Shown in pieces: positions 34,343-44,970 of a stretch of DNA of 64,000 bases (its first letter is position 1; each line of letters starts with the position of its first letter). The position numbers and the translations under genes were made by a program. The stretch is from Aralia elata (taxonomy: Eukaryota > Streptophyta > Magnoliopsida > Apiales > Araliaceae): NCBI GenBank assembly GCA_034770075.1, contig CM068380.1:32379765-32443764 (forward strand), read 5' to 3'. The notes beneath the pieces were generated by a model. The model was not told the origin of the DNA, made no database searches, and worked only from the letters and a program-made list of their open reading frames with translations.

Positions 34343-35935
34343 CTAACATAGTCTATGCAGGAAATAAAATAATCTACAAATCTGAACTAGCTGAAGCAGG
34401 ATGGACAAGGTGGTGGATAGATCTAAAGCGTCAGCATCTCCTGCAATCTGCTGCCCCATCATATCAATACGATCTAGTAAAGCAATAGCTCGGCTGACAG
34501 TCCCAAAATGAGCATCTACCACTGCCCTGGTCTGAAATACAATGACCTCTCTGTCAGCAATGGCAGCATCTCTAGCCCGAATGGCATCATCTCTCTCGAC
34601 AAGGGCGACATCCCTCTCGGCTTCAGTAGTAATCAAGGCCAGGCGGAGTCGGGAATCCTCAGTAACCCGACTCGGGGCAGAATCGGCTGAGACGGGGTGA
34701 TCTGTGGTATCCTTTGGGGAAATCACTCCAGAGTCATCAAAGGCCCCAGTCCGACTCAAACTAGCCGAATCCAAGTCTCCGCGTAACCACTGTACGTAAG
34801 CAAATGTCTGGATGTGACAGCTCTCACTATATTCGGCAAGGGTCCTGCAATCCCAAAGCTCGTATACCTGCAATAGATCCCTCTCTGTACAGGATGATAT
34901 AAGGAATCGGTATGCAGCACCCGCGAAGGGGTGTAAATCCTGTGTCTGATCAAACTGCCCCATAACCGCCAGGGGATGATAGGTCGTCACGCCCCTCAAA
35001 CCAGCGATGGGGAAGAAATCCAGGTTAGACACATGAGTCAAGAAGCTCATGAAGGAGCAATAGCCCGAATAGACCAATAGGTGAAAGGGATCCTCAATGA
35101 CAGACAAAAATGATGTCCAGGAGGCCACATCAGTACAACTCACGGGACGAAACGAAAACTGCATGGTTATGTCATGGCTAAAGCAAAACCCTCGGCGACG
35201 GAAGTAGCCGATGGGACTAAGATGACTCATGAACCACATATACAACAAAGTCGAGCTCCCTCTGAATACCCTGCCTCGGAAAGACTGGCAATATGAGGCT
35301 GACATGTAAGTATCCGCCAATATCATGGGAAGGATGGTGTGATCCTCCTGAAGGGATCTAACGGCCGCGATAACCCGCATGTCCAACTGATCGGATCCTA
35401 CGGGCAAGTACAAAACTGAGACGACACAGGCCATCAGAGTGTCTACTCTCAAGGAACCCCAGCGCTCCTCGGACACGGAAAAATCACCGAAGAAAAGACG
35501 AAAGCTGTCGGGTGAACCAAATCGGTCGATCAAGAACTGAAGGGGAACCATATGGTCTGATGTGATCACCGGTAACACGATAGCCCTCCGCAAACCGGTG
35601 AAAGTCAAGAAATGACGGCGCATGGAACCAACTGTAACCCTAGCACAGGGGCCATCCAACAGCAAGCCGGTGAAGCGAGCATACTCCTCAAGGGTGGGGG
35701 TCAGCTCTACTGTCCCTAACCTAAACACCTGACGGGCAGGGGCCCAATAGCTCAGAAGGCCATCCACAAAGCCCGCTGGCACCCGAAAGGTTAATAAAGA
35801 CCATGAGTGTCCCAAAAGACCATCTGCAATAATCCTGTCTGCCGGCAATAAACTGTCAAACCAGCGGAGGAGACTGCCAACCAACCCCGTGGGAGGAATG
35901 GAATCCAAACGTACCACGGCATCTGAGGACGACAT
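34343..35935 (-). CDS. Antisense ORF of A2, plant-mobile-domain/DUF7745-like
   Basis: An intact 530-codon ORF on the strand opposite to pol. The N-terminal part has WSLLTFRVPAGFVDGLLSYW and then ELTPTLEEYARFTGLL (about residues 46-95), the pattern of plant mobile domain/DUF7745-type proteins common in plant transposons. The middle is W- and F-rich without a catalytic motif I can name. The C-terminus (about 430-500) is a predicted coiled coil rich in ERD/ARD repeats (ALVERDDAIRARDAAIADRE). The ATG at 35935 is immediately preceded, on the minus strand, by a run of nine T and CACAG, a near-perfect 3' splice site, so the mRNA may begin with an upstream exon. Extra antisense ORFs between pol and the 3' LTR are known in Tat elements (Grande-like); their role is unknown. 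Confidence 0.75.
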   Translation of the reverse strand: MSSSDAVVRLDSIPPTGLVGSLLRWFDSLLPADRIIADGLLGHSWSLLTFRVPAGFVDGLLSYWAPARQVFRLGTVELTPTLEEYARFTGLLLDGPCARVTVGSMRRHFLTFTGLRRAIVLPVITSDHMVPLQFLIDRFGSPDSFRLFFGDFSVSEERWGSLRVDTLMACVVSVLYLPVGSDQLDMRVIAAVRSLQEDHTILPMILADTYMSASYCQSFRGRVFRGSSTLLYMWFMSHLSPIGYFRRRGFCFSHDITMQFSFRPVSCTDVASWTSFLSVIEDPFHLLVYSGYCSFMSFLTHVSNLDFFPIAGLRGVTTYHPLAVMGQFDQTQDLHPFAGAAYRFLISSCTERDLLQVYELWDCRTLAEYSESCHIQTFAYVQWLRGDLDSASLSRTGAFDDSGVISPKDTTDHPVSADSAPSRVTEDSRLRLALITTEAERDVALVERDDAIRARDAAIADREVIVFQTRAVVDAHFGTVSRAIALLDRIDMMGQQIAGDADALDLSTTLSILLQLVQICRLFYFLHRLC

Positions 35936-36151
35936 CTGTGAAAAAAAAATAGTATCAAAAAGACTGTACAGGGGTCATTCTCTATCCATGAATAAAAAAG
36001 CATGCATCATACAGTTAAAAATAAAACAAGTGAACTCCATAAGGATAAAAAGGGAACTGTGCATAATAGATAAATGAGTTCAGTACATAGTGCATAAATG
36101 AAAAAGAAATCTAAACAGATGCAGGTACAAAAAGCCCTATCCTATCCTGAT
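35936..36151 (-). other. Spacer or intron between antisense genes
   Basis: 216 bp. The downstream end is the T-run plus CACAG acceptor. I could not choose a donor: GTACCTGC near 36127 is possible but weak. It could be the 3' UTR of one gene, an intron, or both. Confidence 0.35.
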
Positions 36152-38072
36152 CTAAATAAAATCAGTATCATCTATGAAAGCAGGATCCTCGAACTGATGC
36201 GCTGTGGCATCAGATGAACTCAGGCCTGCATCATAACCCGCACCGTCTGGATCGTAGGCGTAAGCCTCCTCCGGGGTCCGGCCCAACACCCGAAGAAACA
36301 GCGACAACTGATCTACCTGACGGGTCAATGTGGCGATCTGCTCAGCATGGGTGGGGGTCCGAACACAGGCAGCCCAATCAGTCATCGTCACCGAGCCTGG
36401 AACCATGTCTCCAAGAAAGAAAGTGGCCCGAGTCTGAGGACCGATGGTACGGGGCACCCACCAGGTACGGAATGCATCACTCGTACTGGGACCCATAGAA
36501 AGCATCCGACCGTCCTCCCCGGCGAGCATGATCTCTGAGGGCTGAGAATCCAGCGGCCAGGAAGTAGTGAAAGGAAGGGAATGCGGGATGCGAATCTCTC
36601 CGGTCACACATCTGAAGGCGCGCTCCCCTAGGTACATCACCCAACCTCCAACACTCTGCAGGGTGAGACGACGGGTGGAAAGTGCAAACTCCGGGCCGGA
36701 AGGATGTCCATCGGTGAACCCCACAGCCAGATGCTCCGAAAGATAGGGAGTTCAGACGACCTCCGCAGCAGTGATCAGCTCCAGCTGAATGCGGCAATGG
36801 GCAAAGCTGCCCGACACTGGGACCTCCTCTAAAGTGCTGTGATGCCATCGCCGACCCCGGGGATAAGTGTCCGGGCCAAGGGTGGTGACAGGCCTCAAGC
36901 ATGGAAAATGCTCGTAAGCCCAGAACTGTGAACGGAAACAAGGCAGGGCGTGAGTAACTATTAAAATGCGAAAAAGAGAAATGAAATAAAGATAAGTGCA
37001 ATAAATCAAAAGGAGGAGAAGTCTCACCAACAGAAAGTGGTAGAAATCGAGCCAGGCATCGGTCTGTCCCTCTCAGCGTAGACGCAGACCGTGGAGGAAA
37101 TAAGCGAAGGTGAACGACCCCCAGTCGTAGTCACCAATCCGGTCTACATCTCGAACAGCCCCTACGACGCTGAAGTAGATGGTAGATGAGTTGTTCCCTA
37201 GGAAACAACCCCTCATAATAGTCAGGAACAAGCGCCGTAGCAGGATGTCACGAGTGCCCTGATCCGCTGGGATAGGCTGTGCGTATAGACCTCCGACAGC
37301 ATCGACAACTAATGCTCCGGACCGGATACTGCGGGCCTTGAAGACCCGGTCATCGGCAGTAAAGCCCAAAAGAGCGCGGACCTATGCTGGAGTAATATCG
37401 AGGTCCAGGGGGACACGGGACCCGGTGAACTCGATCCCCGTGATATACCACCAATCCCAAGGGGTCAGCACGACCTCACAGTCCAAAAGATGAAGGGACT
37501 GGGTCTGATGAAACCACCTCTTGGACAAAGCCCACATATAACCCCAAGGGCACTAGCGGGGAATGATGGTGAAGAAGTGGCGAAAGCCCCAGGAGTCCAC
37601 CACCGCGCGGTAATCATTGTGCAAAGCCGCGTAAAGGGAGTAAATGTTGAACCAGTTACCCCTCGGCTGGGTAAACTCAGGCACCTGTGAAAATCACCAA
37701 TGGTTCAGTCCAGATAGAACAGAAATTGAGGAATTGAGAGCAAATTCAAAGCAGAATTGAATATACCTCATTAGCAACAAGGGATGCCGAGGGATGACGG
37801 CTGAGATCCCGACCCAATAGGTCGGGTATCTGGACAGAAGCGCCAGATAAAGCGCGATGAAAAGGGGGAGCCGGTGTGCTGGAAGACGGCTCCTCCACCG
37901 CAACCTCCGGAGGAACAACCTCCTCAACGTCCGGATGATCAGGACGGATGACAGCCTCCGTCAAGCGACGAGCCTGACGGGTCCGAGGAGGAACAGGGGC
38001 AGGTGCAGCCCTACGACGGCGAACACCCGAAGTCCGAGAGGCAGAAGAGCTAGTGGGCGCATCAGAATCCAT
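36152..38072 (-). pseudogene. Antisense three-exon gene of A2, plant-mobile-domain-like
   Basis: Exon 1, 38072-37767, starts with ATG and encodes a low-complexity S/R/P-rich N-terminus (MDSDAPTSSSASRTSG). Exon 2, 37684-37028, has LHLLDCEVVLTPWDWWYITG. Exon 3, 36925-36152, starts FWAYEHFPCLRPVT and ends with a helical, acidic tail. The pattern WAYEHF...LRP followed by PRGRRWHH is typical of aminotransferase-like plant mobile domain proteins. Introns 37766-37685 and 37027-36926 have GT...AG ends (donors GTATAT, GTGAGA; acceptors TTTTCACAG, GTTCACAG), and both are phase 0. About 579 codons remain in one frame, broken by four stops: TAG 37555-37553, TAG 37384-37382, TGA 37075-37073, TGA 36754-36752. 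All four are compatible with CAG-to-TAG or CGA-to-TGA. Function is inferred from family only. Confidence 0.65.
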
Positions 38073-38662
38073 AGCTGGGATAGAACAGGCGAAAAGGAAG
38101 GTAAGTTCCCTTTTAAAAATTATGCAATGAATATTCTAAATTCCTATCCTCATCATACAATTAATGCAGCATGATACATGTAAAAAAAAAAAAAAAAAAT
38201 CGGCAGAGTTCCGTCTATAAAATGGACATCCCATGCATATCCAAGCATGTTTTTCATATGTGTAAATAAAGCATGTAAAGTGCCATAAATGCATGATTTT
38301 CTTTCAAAAAGGAGCAAACATATACGTGGGATCGCCTCATGAACATAAAATAGGACTCACACAGTTAATACATAGCATGTATATATGATAGTACATTGCA
38401 TAGCATTGTAAAGCATACATTTTATCTCTAAACATGCAAATAGTCAAATGTATAGCAAAACATTGACGAAATTGAAAAGTGACCGGTCAAAGTGTTACCT
38501 GTAGCGCGTAGATCGATCCTACTGGAGCAGTTTTTGCAGGAAAGTTAAAAAAATCGACAAAAGGCCCTTGCGAACAAGCAAAAATCGAGAGAATCTATGT
38601 GAGTTGGAAGTTGAAAGTGACAGATCAGAAGGAGGCGCGCAGGTTATAAAACCCGATCATGG
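38073..38662 (-). other. Upstream region of the antisense gene
   Basis: AT-rich, with an A17 run at 38184-38200 and many GCATGTA-type words (38230-38450). No gene is visible. If the antisense gene has its own promoter it should lie here, but no convincing minus-strand TATA box could be chosen. A plus-strand TTATAAAA is at 38644-38651. Confidence 0.4.
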
Positions 38663-38724
38663 CCGCAGATGTATCTGCGGCTGGCCGCAGATCAATCTGC
38701 GGCTGGCCGTAGATCCATCTGCGG
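38663..38724. repeat. Three 18-bp dyads, 22-bp spacing
   Basis: CCGCAGATGTATCTGCGG (38663-38680), CCGCAGATCAATCTGCGG (38685-38702) and CCGTAGATCCATCTGCGG (38707-38724), separated by CTGG. The same dyad is found in the A1 LTRs (3919, 4021, 14271, 14373, 14395) but not in the A2 LTRs. Confidence 0.92.
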
Positions 38725-38785
38725 CTGGCCCTGGTGGGTCCCACCCTGCTCCCTTGCAGCCATTTGACGTATTGAGTGGAAAGAT

Positions 38786-40016
38786 CACGAGATGGGTGAC
38801 CGGCGACGATACCCGGCCCCGACGAGACGATCGACGGCGACGATAACCGGCGATCACGAGATGGGTGACCGGCGACGAAAACCGGCTCCGACAAGATAAC
38901 CAACCGGCGACGATAACCGGGGGTTACGTGATGGGTGACCGGCGACGATACCCGGCCCCGACAAAACGATCGACCGGCGACGATAACCGGCGATCACGAG
39001 AAGGATGTCCGGCGACGAAAACCGGCTCCGACAAGATAACCAACCGGCGACGATAACCGGGGGTTACGTGATGGGTGACCGGCGACGATACCCGGCCCCG
39101 ATGAGACGATCGACCGGCGACGATAACCGGCGATCACGAGAAGGATGTCCGGCGACGAAAACCGGCTCCGACAAGATAACCAACCGGCGACGATAACCGG
39201 GGGTTACGTGATGGGTGACCGGCGACGATACCCGGCCCCGACAAGACGATCGACCGACGACGATAACCGGCGATCACGAGAAGGATGTCCGGCGACGAAA
39301 ACCGGCTCCGACAAGATAACCAACCGGCGACGATAACCGGGGGTTACGTGATGGGTGACCGGCGACGATACCCGGCCCCGACGAGACGATCGACCGGCGA
39401 CGATAACCGGCGATCACGAGAAGGATGTCCGGCGACGAAAACCGGCTCCGACAAGATAACCAACCGGCGACGATAACCGGGGGTTACGTGATGGGTGACC
39501 GGCGACGATACCCGGCCCCGACAAGACGATCGACCGGCGACGATAACCGGCGATCACGAGATGGATGTCCGGCGACGAAAACTGGCTCCGACAAGATAAC
39601 CAACCGGCGACGATAACCGGGGGTTACGCGATGGGTGACCGGCGACGATACCCGGCCCCGACGAGACGATCGACCGGCGACGATAACCGGCGATCACGAG
39701 AAGGATGTCCGGCGACGAAAACCGGCTCCGACAAGATAACCAATCGGCGACGATAACCGGGGGTTACGCGATGGGTGACCGGCGACGATACCCGGCCCCG
39801 ACGAGACGATCGACCGGCGACGATAACCGGCGATCACGAGATGGATGTTCGGCGACGAAAACCGGCTCCGACAAGATGACCAACCGGCGACGATAACCAG
39901 GGGTTACGCGATAGGTGACCGGCGATGATACCCGGCCCCGACGAGACAATCGACGACAACGATAACTGGCGATTATGAGATGGGTGACCGGCGACGAAAA
40001 CCCGGCCCCGAGCGAG
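38786..40016 (+). repeat. 140-bp tandem array, about nine copies
   Basis: Period exactly 140 bp (equivalent positions 38865, 39005, 39145, 39285, 39425, 39565, 39705, 39845). Each unit contains four or five subunits of the type GACCGGCGACGATAACCGG. Middle copies are nearly identical and edge copies diverge. CpG-rich. Each unit happens to encode a 63-residue open frame, but 140 is not a multiple of three and no single protein results. It resembles hypervariable 3' regions of Tat/Ogre elements, known to seed satellite DNA. Confidence 0.95.
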
Positions 40017-40237
40017 ATGATAAGATTGAAAGAGTGAACCCAACGATTAACAAATACGGTCGGATGGTTGATGCATTGACACTCCTTCGAGCGTTTTGCA
40101 TGCGTTACATCTTGTATTGCATCATAAATTATATGTGTTGCATCATGTATGTATTGTCAATTTTTATGCACTGCCATTCATGCATCGGGTGTCTGTTTCT
40201 TTATCCTGTTCATTTCATTTAACATTTCATAAACATG

Positions 40238-40252
40238 ATAAAGAGGGGCAGC
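40238..40252 (+). other. Polypurine tract of A2
   Basis: ATAAAGAGGGGCAGC abuts the 3' LTR. Confidence 0.8.
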
Positions 40253-42273
40253 TGTAGACACCCAAATTTTGCACTTCGTATGCTAACCTTGACAGGAGGG
40301 CAAAATCGTCAATTGAACCTGCCTGCGGGAGCAAAAGAATCGGTATAAGTGCGAAGACTGGACGCCGCCGCGACAAGTTGCAGTCAAAATCAACATGACG
40401 ATAAAGCCATCTGAAATGAGCATTTCTGGATAATGTGTCACGTCCCGCAGTAATTATCGGACTGCAAAATACAGGCATTTCGGATAAAACTGACAGCGCG
40501 ACGCAAGAATCGAGGTGCGGTGCGGGAACCGAGAAGAATTAAATAATCAAAGTGGCTGGCGTGCTGGGTGGAAGGCAGGCGGCCAGCCAGCCTATAACAA
40601 CTCATTTCAGCATACAAGGAGAAGAGAGAGGAGGAATTCAGCAGATCCGAGAATAAGAAAAATACAGCAGCAAGAAGTTCGAAAATTGAGGAAGAAATAG
40701 CATAGATTTGCAACAAAAATAGGAGTGAAAGAGAGAAAAAAGAGAGGAATAATATTCTTGTGAATTAATTGTATCACATATATCTTTTCTTCTATCCGAA
40801 TAGACAAATTTACATCCATTTGGATTTCATTTGCAAGGTAAAAATCTCCTTATTTTTGTAATTTCTATCACATCATTTGGTCAAATTAAATGTAGTTTTC
40901 ATGTAATTTATGATGGAACAATGAATTAGGGATTATTGGTGAGGGTTCCATCGGAACAAAATTCTTCCTAATAACCCAATGATATTTATTCGTTGATCTT
41001 TTTTTGTTTGTTTTACGATGTTATATTTGGCATAGTTTCTTTTAGATCGATATTTTAGGATGTCTTGGTATTGTTAGATTATCCGTGTTGGTCATTTCTT
41101 GTAACATCCGATTGTGGGTGTGTGGAAATTTGGTTGTGAGCCTAGGAAAGCGACCCCGTGGTCCAAATCCGATGATGGACGTTTTTTTATGTAAATAGTA
41201 AGAATGATGTAGCTTCCGTAGTAAATCTGTAATCGTCGGGCCTTAAAACGACGTTAAGGCGAGAATCGGGTTTAAGGCCCCGTATTAGTGGAATATGTGA
41301 TTGTTGGCGTTCGGGGTATTTTGATGGCTTACATGCCCATGAATAGCCCTTACGCGTTGTGATGTTTAAATTTGGTTTGTAATATCAAATAAAAGATTTC
41401 AAAATCAAAACAATAAGGATTTTTTTTCTAAAATCAATCAAAGTAGGATATTAGCATCACAAGGCTAAAAAAATTGAGAAAATGCTAATGAATGTCGATT
41501 TATATGTAAACGAGAAAGCTAAAGGAAATCGTTTTCAAAATCACACAAAATGGTTTTATAAATAAGTAACGTTTTATTAAACCGTTGTGCATAGGGTTAA
41601 GGAGATCCTAGAAATTGCCCATCGTTTAAGTTACGAAGGCAACGTATAGATCTCGATTCCTATTTTGACGAAGGTTTAAAACTCTTGTTTTGCCAAAACG
41701 ACACCTAATGAAAATCTTGCAGTTTTGACAATTAAAATCAAAACCTTGCTCATAAAGAATAAAGTTTTCTCGTGTATGTTGAAAAAACATTCCGAAGCGT
41801 TCTCAAATTAAAGCACAACTTTCCCTAAAAAATCCAAATGATTCTTTCATACAAACTCACCACAACATTCACATAAGCACACACATATACACCTGTATAT
41901 ATACACATTTCATGAATTAAAGGATAGGACAGAACCAAGATTGCGGTAACCGTGTTTCACGGAAGTCGAGGGGTGCCTAACACCTTCCCCTCACTTAAGC
42001 AAGCCCCCGAATCCCATGAATCTCGATTCGCGGACCAATTAATTCGGAGTCACATATGAGCCAACGATTTATAAAAAACGAAAACTCGGATGAGTTGGTA
42101 CATCCATTTCAAATATATCAACTGGCGACTCTGATTAATTGGCTCATCATAAAAAACGGTCTTTCAAAACCCCGTCGACATTAATGCCGACCTTTTCCAA
42201 AAATCATTTAATCAAGAGGCTAAAATTGGAAAAGACTAAAAGGACCCACGAGGCGAAAAACCCGGCGTCGACA
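40253..42273 (+). repeat. 3' LTR of A2
   Basis: 2,021 bp, TGTAGACACC to GTCGACA, followed at once by the target duplication CTCCT and the coding sequence of element C RT. Confidence 0.95.
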
Positions 42274-42947
42274 CTCCTCACTTCTGACGGTGTCTTCGGC
42301 TGATCCCAGTTCATTACAGCCTCGACTTTTGCTGGATCCACCGAAATCCCGTCTTTATCAATAACATGGCCAAGAAATTGAACACGTTCTAACCAAAATT
42401 CGCACTTTGAAAATTTTGTATACAATTTCTCTTTTCTTAACGCCTCCAATGTCACCCTCAAATGCTCCCCATGTTCTTCTTGAGTTTTGGAGTAAACCAA
42501 AATGTCGTCTATGAATACCACCACAAATTTATCCAGAAATGGTTTGAACACCCTATTCATTAAATCCATAAACACTGCAGGCGCGTTTGTTAAACCAAAT
42601 GACATAACCAAAAACTCATAGTGACCATATCTAGTTCGAAATGTCGTCTTTGGTATGTCCTCTTTTCTCACCTTCAACTGATGGTACCCACTTCGTAAAT
42701 CTATCTTCGAAAAATATCTCGCTCCCTTCAGTTGGTCAAACAGGTCATCAATCCTTGGTAACGGATACTTGATTTTGATCGTGACCTTGTTCAACTCTCT
42801 ATAATCAATGCAAAGACGCATCGACCCATCCTTCTTCTTAACAAACAATACCGGCGCTCCCCACGGCGAAACGCTCGGTTGGATATACTTCTTATCCAGC
42901 AATTCCTGTAATTGCACCATTAACTCCTTCATTTCTACCGGAGCCAT
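42274..42947 (-). pseudogene. pol: Element C reverse transcriptase, N-part
   Basis: Minus strand, in the same frame as the gag-protease ORF upstream but separated by TGA (42948-42950). RT motifs are VSPWGAPVLFVKKKDGSMRL, CIDYRELNKVT, the palm YFSKIDLRSGYHQL, FGLTNAPAVFM and catalytic FIDDILVYSK. The frame is cut at 42274 by the A2 insertion and resumes at 24361. It is the polymerase of the chromovirus. Confidence 0.93.
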
Positions 42948-44678
42948 TCAATACGGGGCTTTCGATATAGGGGCCGTTCCCGGTGCTAAATCAATTACAA
43001 ACTCGATTTCCCTATCTGGCGGTAATCCTGGCAAATCATCAGGAAATACGTTTGCAAAATCCCTAACTACTGGTATTTCTTCCAGTTTTGCACCCACCTT
43101 TCGGGTATCAACTACGTAGGCTAGATATCCTACACATCCTTGTCTCAACATCTTTCTGGCCTGCACCATCGTCAGACAACTCGTTTGTCTAGGCGACTTG
43201 CTGCCATAAAACACTACCTTTGACGGAGTCATAAGGTTTACACACTTCTTTTGACAGTCAATAACTGCCCCATGGTTGAACAACCAATCCATACTCAAAA
43301 TAACATCAAACTCCCCAAGACGAATTGGGATCAAGTTTACTGTCATCACATGACCCTTAATATCTACCTGACAGTTCTTGTGGACAAACTTAACAGGAAT
43401 CACCTCCCTATTCGCAATTTCTATATTCATAGGGTAATCTAATTCTTCATGGGATAACCCTAATTTCTTAGCAAAATCATCGGATATAAATGAGCAAGTA
43501 GCACCCGAATCAAACAATACATAAGCATTAACATTATTGACTGGAATGATACCTGACACTACATCCTTTGACTGCACAGCATCCTGCACCGTCATATTGA
43601 ATGTTCGAGCTGTAGGTCGGTTGGGTTGTGCCGGTCCTGTGATAGTAAGGTTGCCTCCACCACCGCTATTTCCCTTTCCTGAACTGGCTCCACCTATAGT
43701 TGCTTTCTTAGGGCACTCCCGAGCAAAGTGATCCTTCGACCCGCAGATGAAACATGCTCCTTTCTTTGGATTAGGGCAATTTGGTGAAATATGACCCTCT
43801 TGTCCACAGTTGAAGCACACCCGCTTACCCTTCAAACAAGCACCCATATGGCTCTTTCCACAGTTGCTGCACACCTCCACCTTCTTCTTCTGATTACCCT
43901 GCTGACTTCCCGCAGAGTTACTATCATTCCATTTCCTTTTCTGGCTACTGGCCCCATGGCTACCACTTGCTTTATTTTCACTCTCATTCTTCTTCTTCCT
44001 CTACTCCTGATTATACTTGGACAAAGCATCACTGCCTCCTTCAGCGATAATTGCCTTCTCCAGCACCGCCGCAAACGAGTTTAGTTGAAATATTGAAACT
44101 CTACTATATAACAAGGGCTTCAGTCCCTGCTCAAATCTCCTAGCCTTCCGCTCATCCGTGTTGACCTGATATGGCGCAAACCGTGCCAGCTCATTAAACT
44201 TTGCAGCATATTCAGGTACCGTCATGGTACCTTGCTTCAGTTCCAAAAACTGCACCTCCATTTGATTTTGAGCACTTGCCGGAAAGTAGGTCTCGAAAAA
44301 CATCTCTTTAAATCGCTCCCACGGAATAATCCCTTGGCCACCTCGAGTCTTATTTGCTTGCCACCAGTAGCTAGCTTCTGATTTCAGCATGAAGGTTGCA
44401 AATGCCGTCTTCTGGTCCTCGCTGACTCTAGCGACATCAAACACCTTCTCCATCTCCATGACCCATGTTTGAGCCTCTATCGGATTCATAGACCCGTGAT
44501 ATTCCGGAGGTCCGACAGCCTTGAAGTCTTTAAAGGTTGTAGCCTGAGCTTGTGGTTGATTTGCAAAGGCTCCTGTTAACAAATTTACCAACTGCTGCAT
44601 GGGATTAGCGTTGGCTTCTTCGTTGTTAGTAGATCCCTCAGGGGTCTGTTGACGTGTTGGTTGTCTTCTTGGCGACAT
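42948..44678 (-). pseudogene. gag-pro: Element C gag and protease
   Basis: Minus strand. Gag starts at MSPRRQPTRQQTPEG (44678). A Retrotrans_gag core (ASYWWQANKTRGGQGIIPWE, then YFPASAQNQMEVQFL) runs to a TAG at 44001-44003; the same frame then continues. Three cysteine clusters follow: CSNCGKSHMGAC (C3-type, lacking one ligand), CFNCGQEGHISPNC and CFICGSKDHFAREC. Having three instead of the usual one or two fits Tekay-type gag. Protease follows with VLFDSGATCSFIS as active site. The last codons before RT end with TGA at 42948-42950, where an arginine codon (CGA) would be expected. Product: capsid, RNA-binding nucleocapsid and protease. Confidence 0.92.
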
Positions 44679-44970
44679 CTTCTGTTAAAAATTCGCGTTA
44701 TTAGACTATGGCTCAATTATTTAAACATTTAAGTCTCAACTTAAACATTTCCAAACAACACTTAACACACAGTACAACTGATAAACTTTCACATTTTATT
44801 CATTAACTGCTTCAAAACATAATAGAGATAACATCGTAGTTATTTACATCAAATCATCTATCCTGAAATCACAAAATTCCAAGATTACATCATTATTCTA
44901 TCCCATTATAGAAACTGGGATTTATAATTTATTCACTTCATAGTTTCATAATAACATAATTAATCATAAT
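44679..44970 (-). other. Spacer between ORF0 and gag of element C
   Basis: About 290 bp, AT-rich, no ORF; runs from the ORF0 stop at 44971-44973 to the gag start. Confidence 0.6.

Larger units (their letters stand above)
24362..42273 (+). mobile_element. Element A2: full-length Tat/Ogre-type gypsy
   Basis: 17,912 bp, inserted in the RT gene of element C with target duplication CTCCT (24357-24361 and 42274-42278). Order: 5' LTR, PBS, leader, gag, protease, putative intron, RT-RNase H-second RNase H-integrase, two antisense genes, dyads, a 140-bp tandem array, polypurine tract, 3' LTR. The second RNase H, the intron and the antisense ORFs place it in the Tat/Ogre group. It is non-functional as it stands: one frameshift in gag and three in-frame stops in the pol region. 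Confidence 0.95.

Noticed and set aside
38865..39896. Seven similar 63-residue ORFs
   Set aside because: They are one per 140-bp tandem unit; the period is not a multiple of three and there is no sign of expression signals.
38663..40016. Regular repeats as a CRISPR array
   Set aside because: Plant retrotransposon context, no unique spacers of constant length and no cas genes; these are tandem repeats and dyads.
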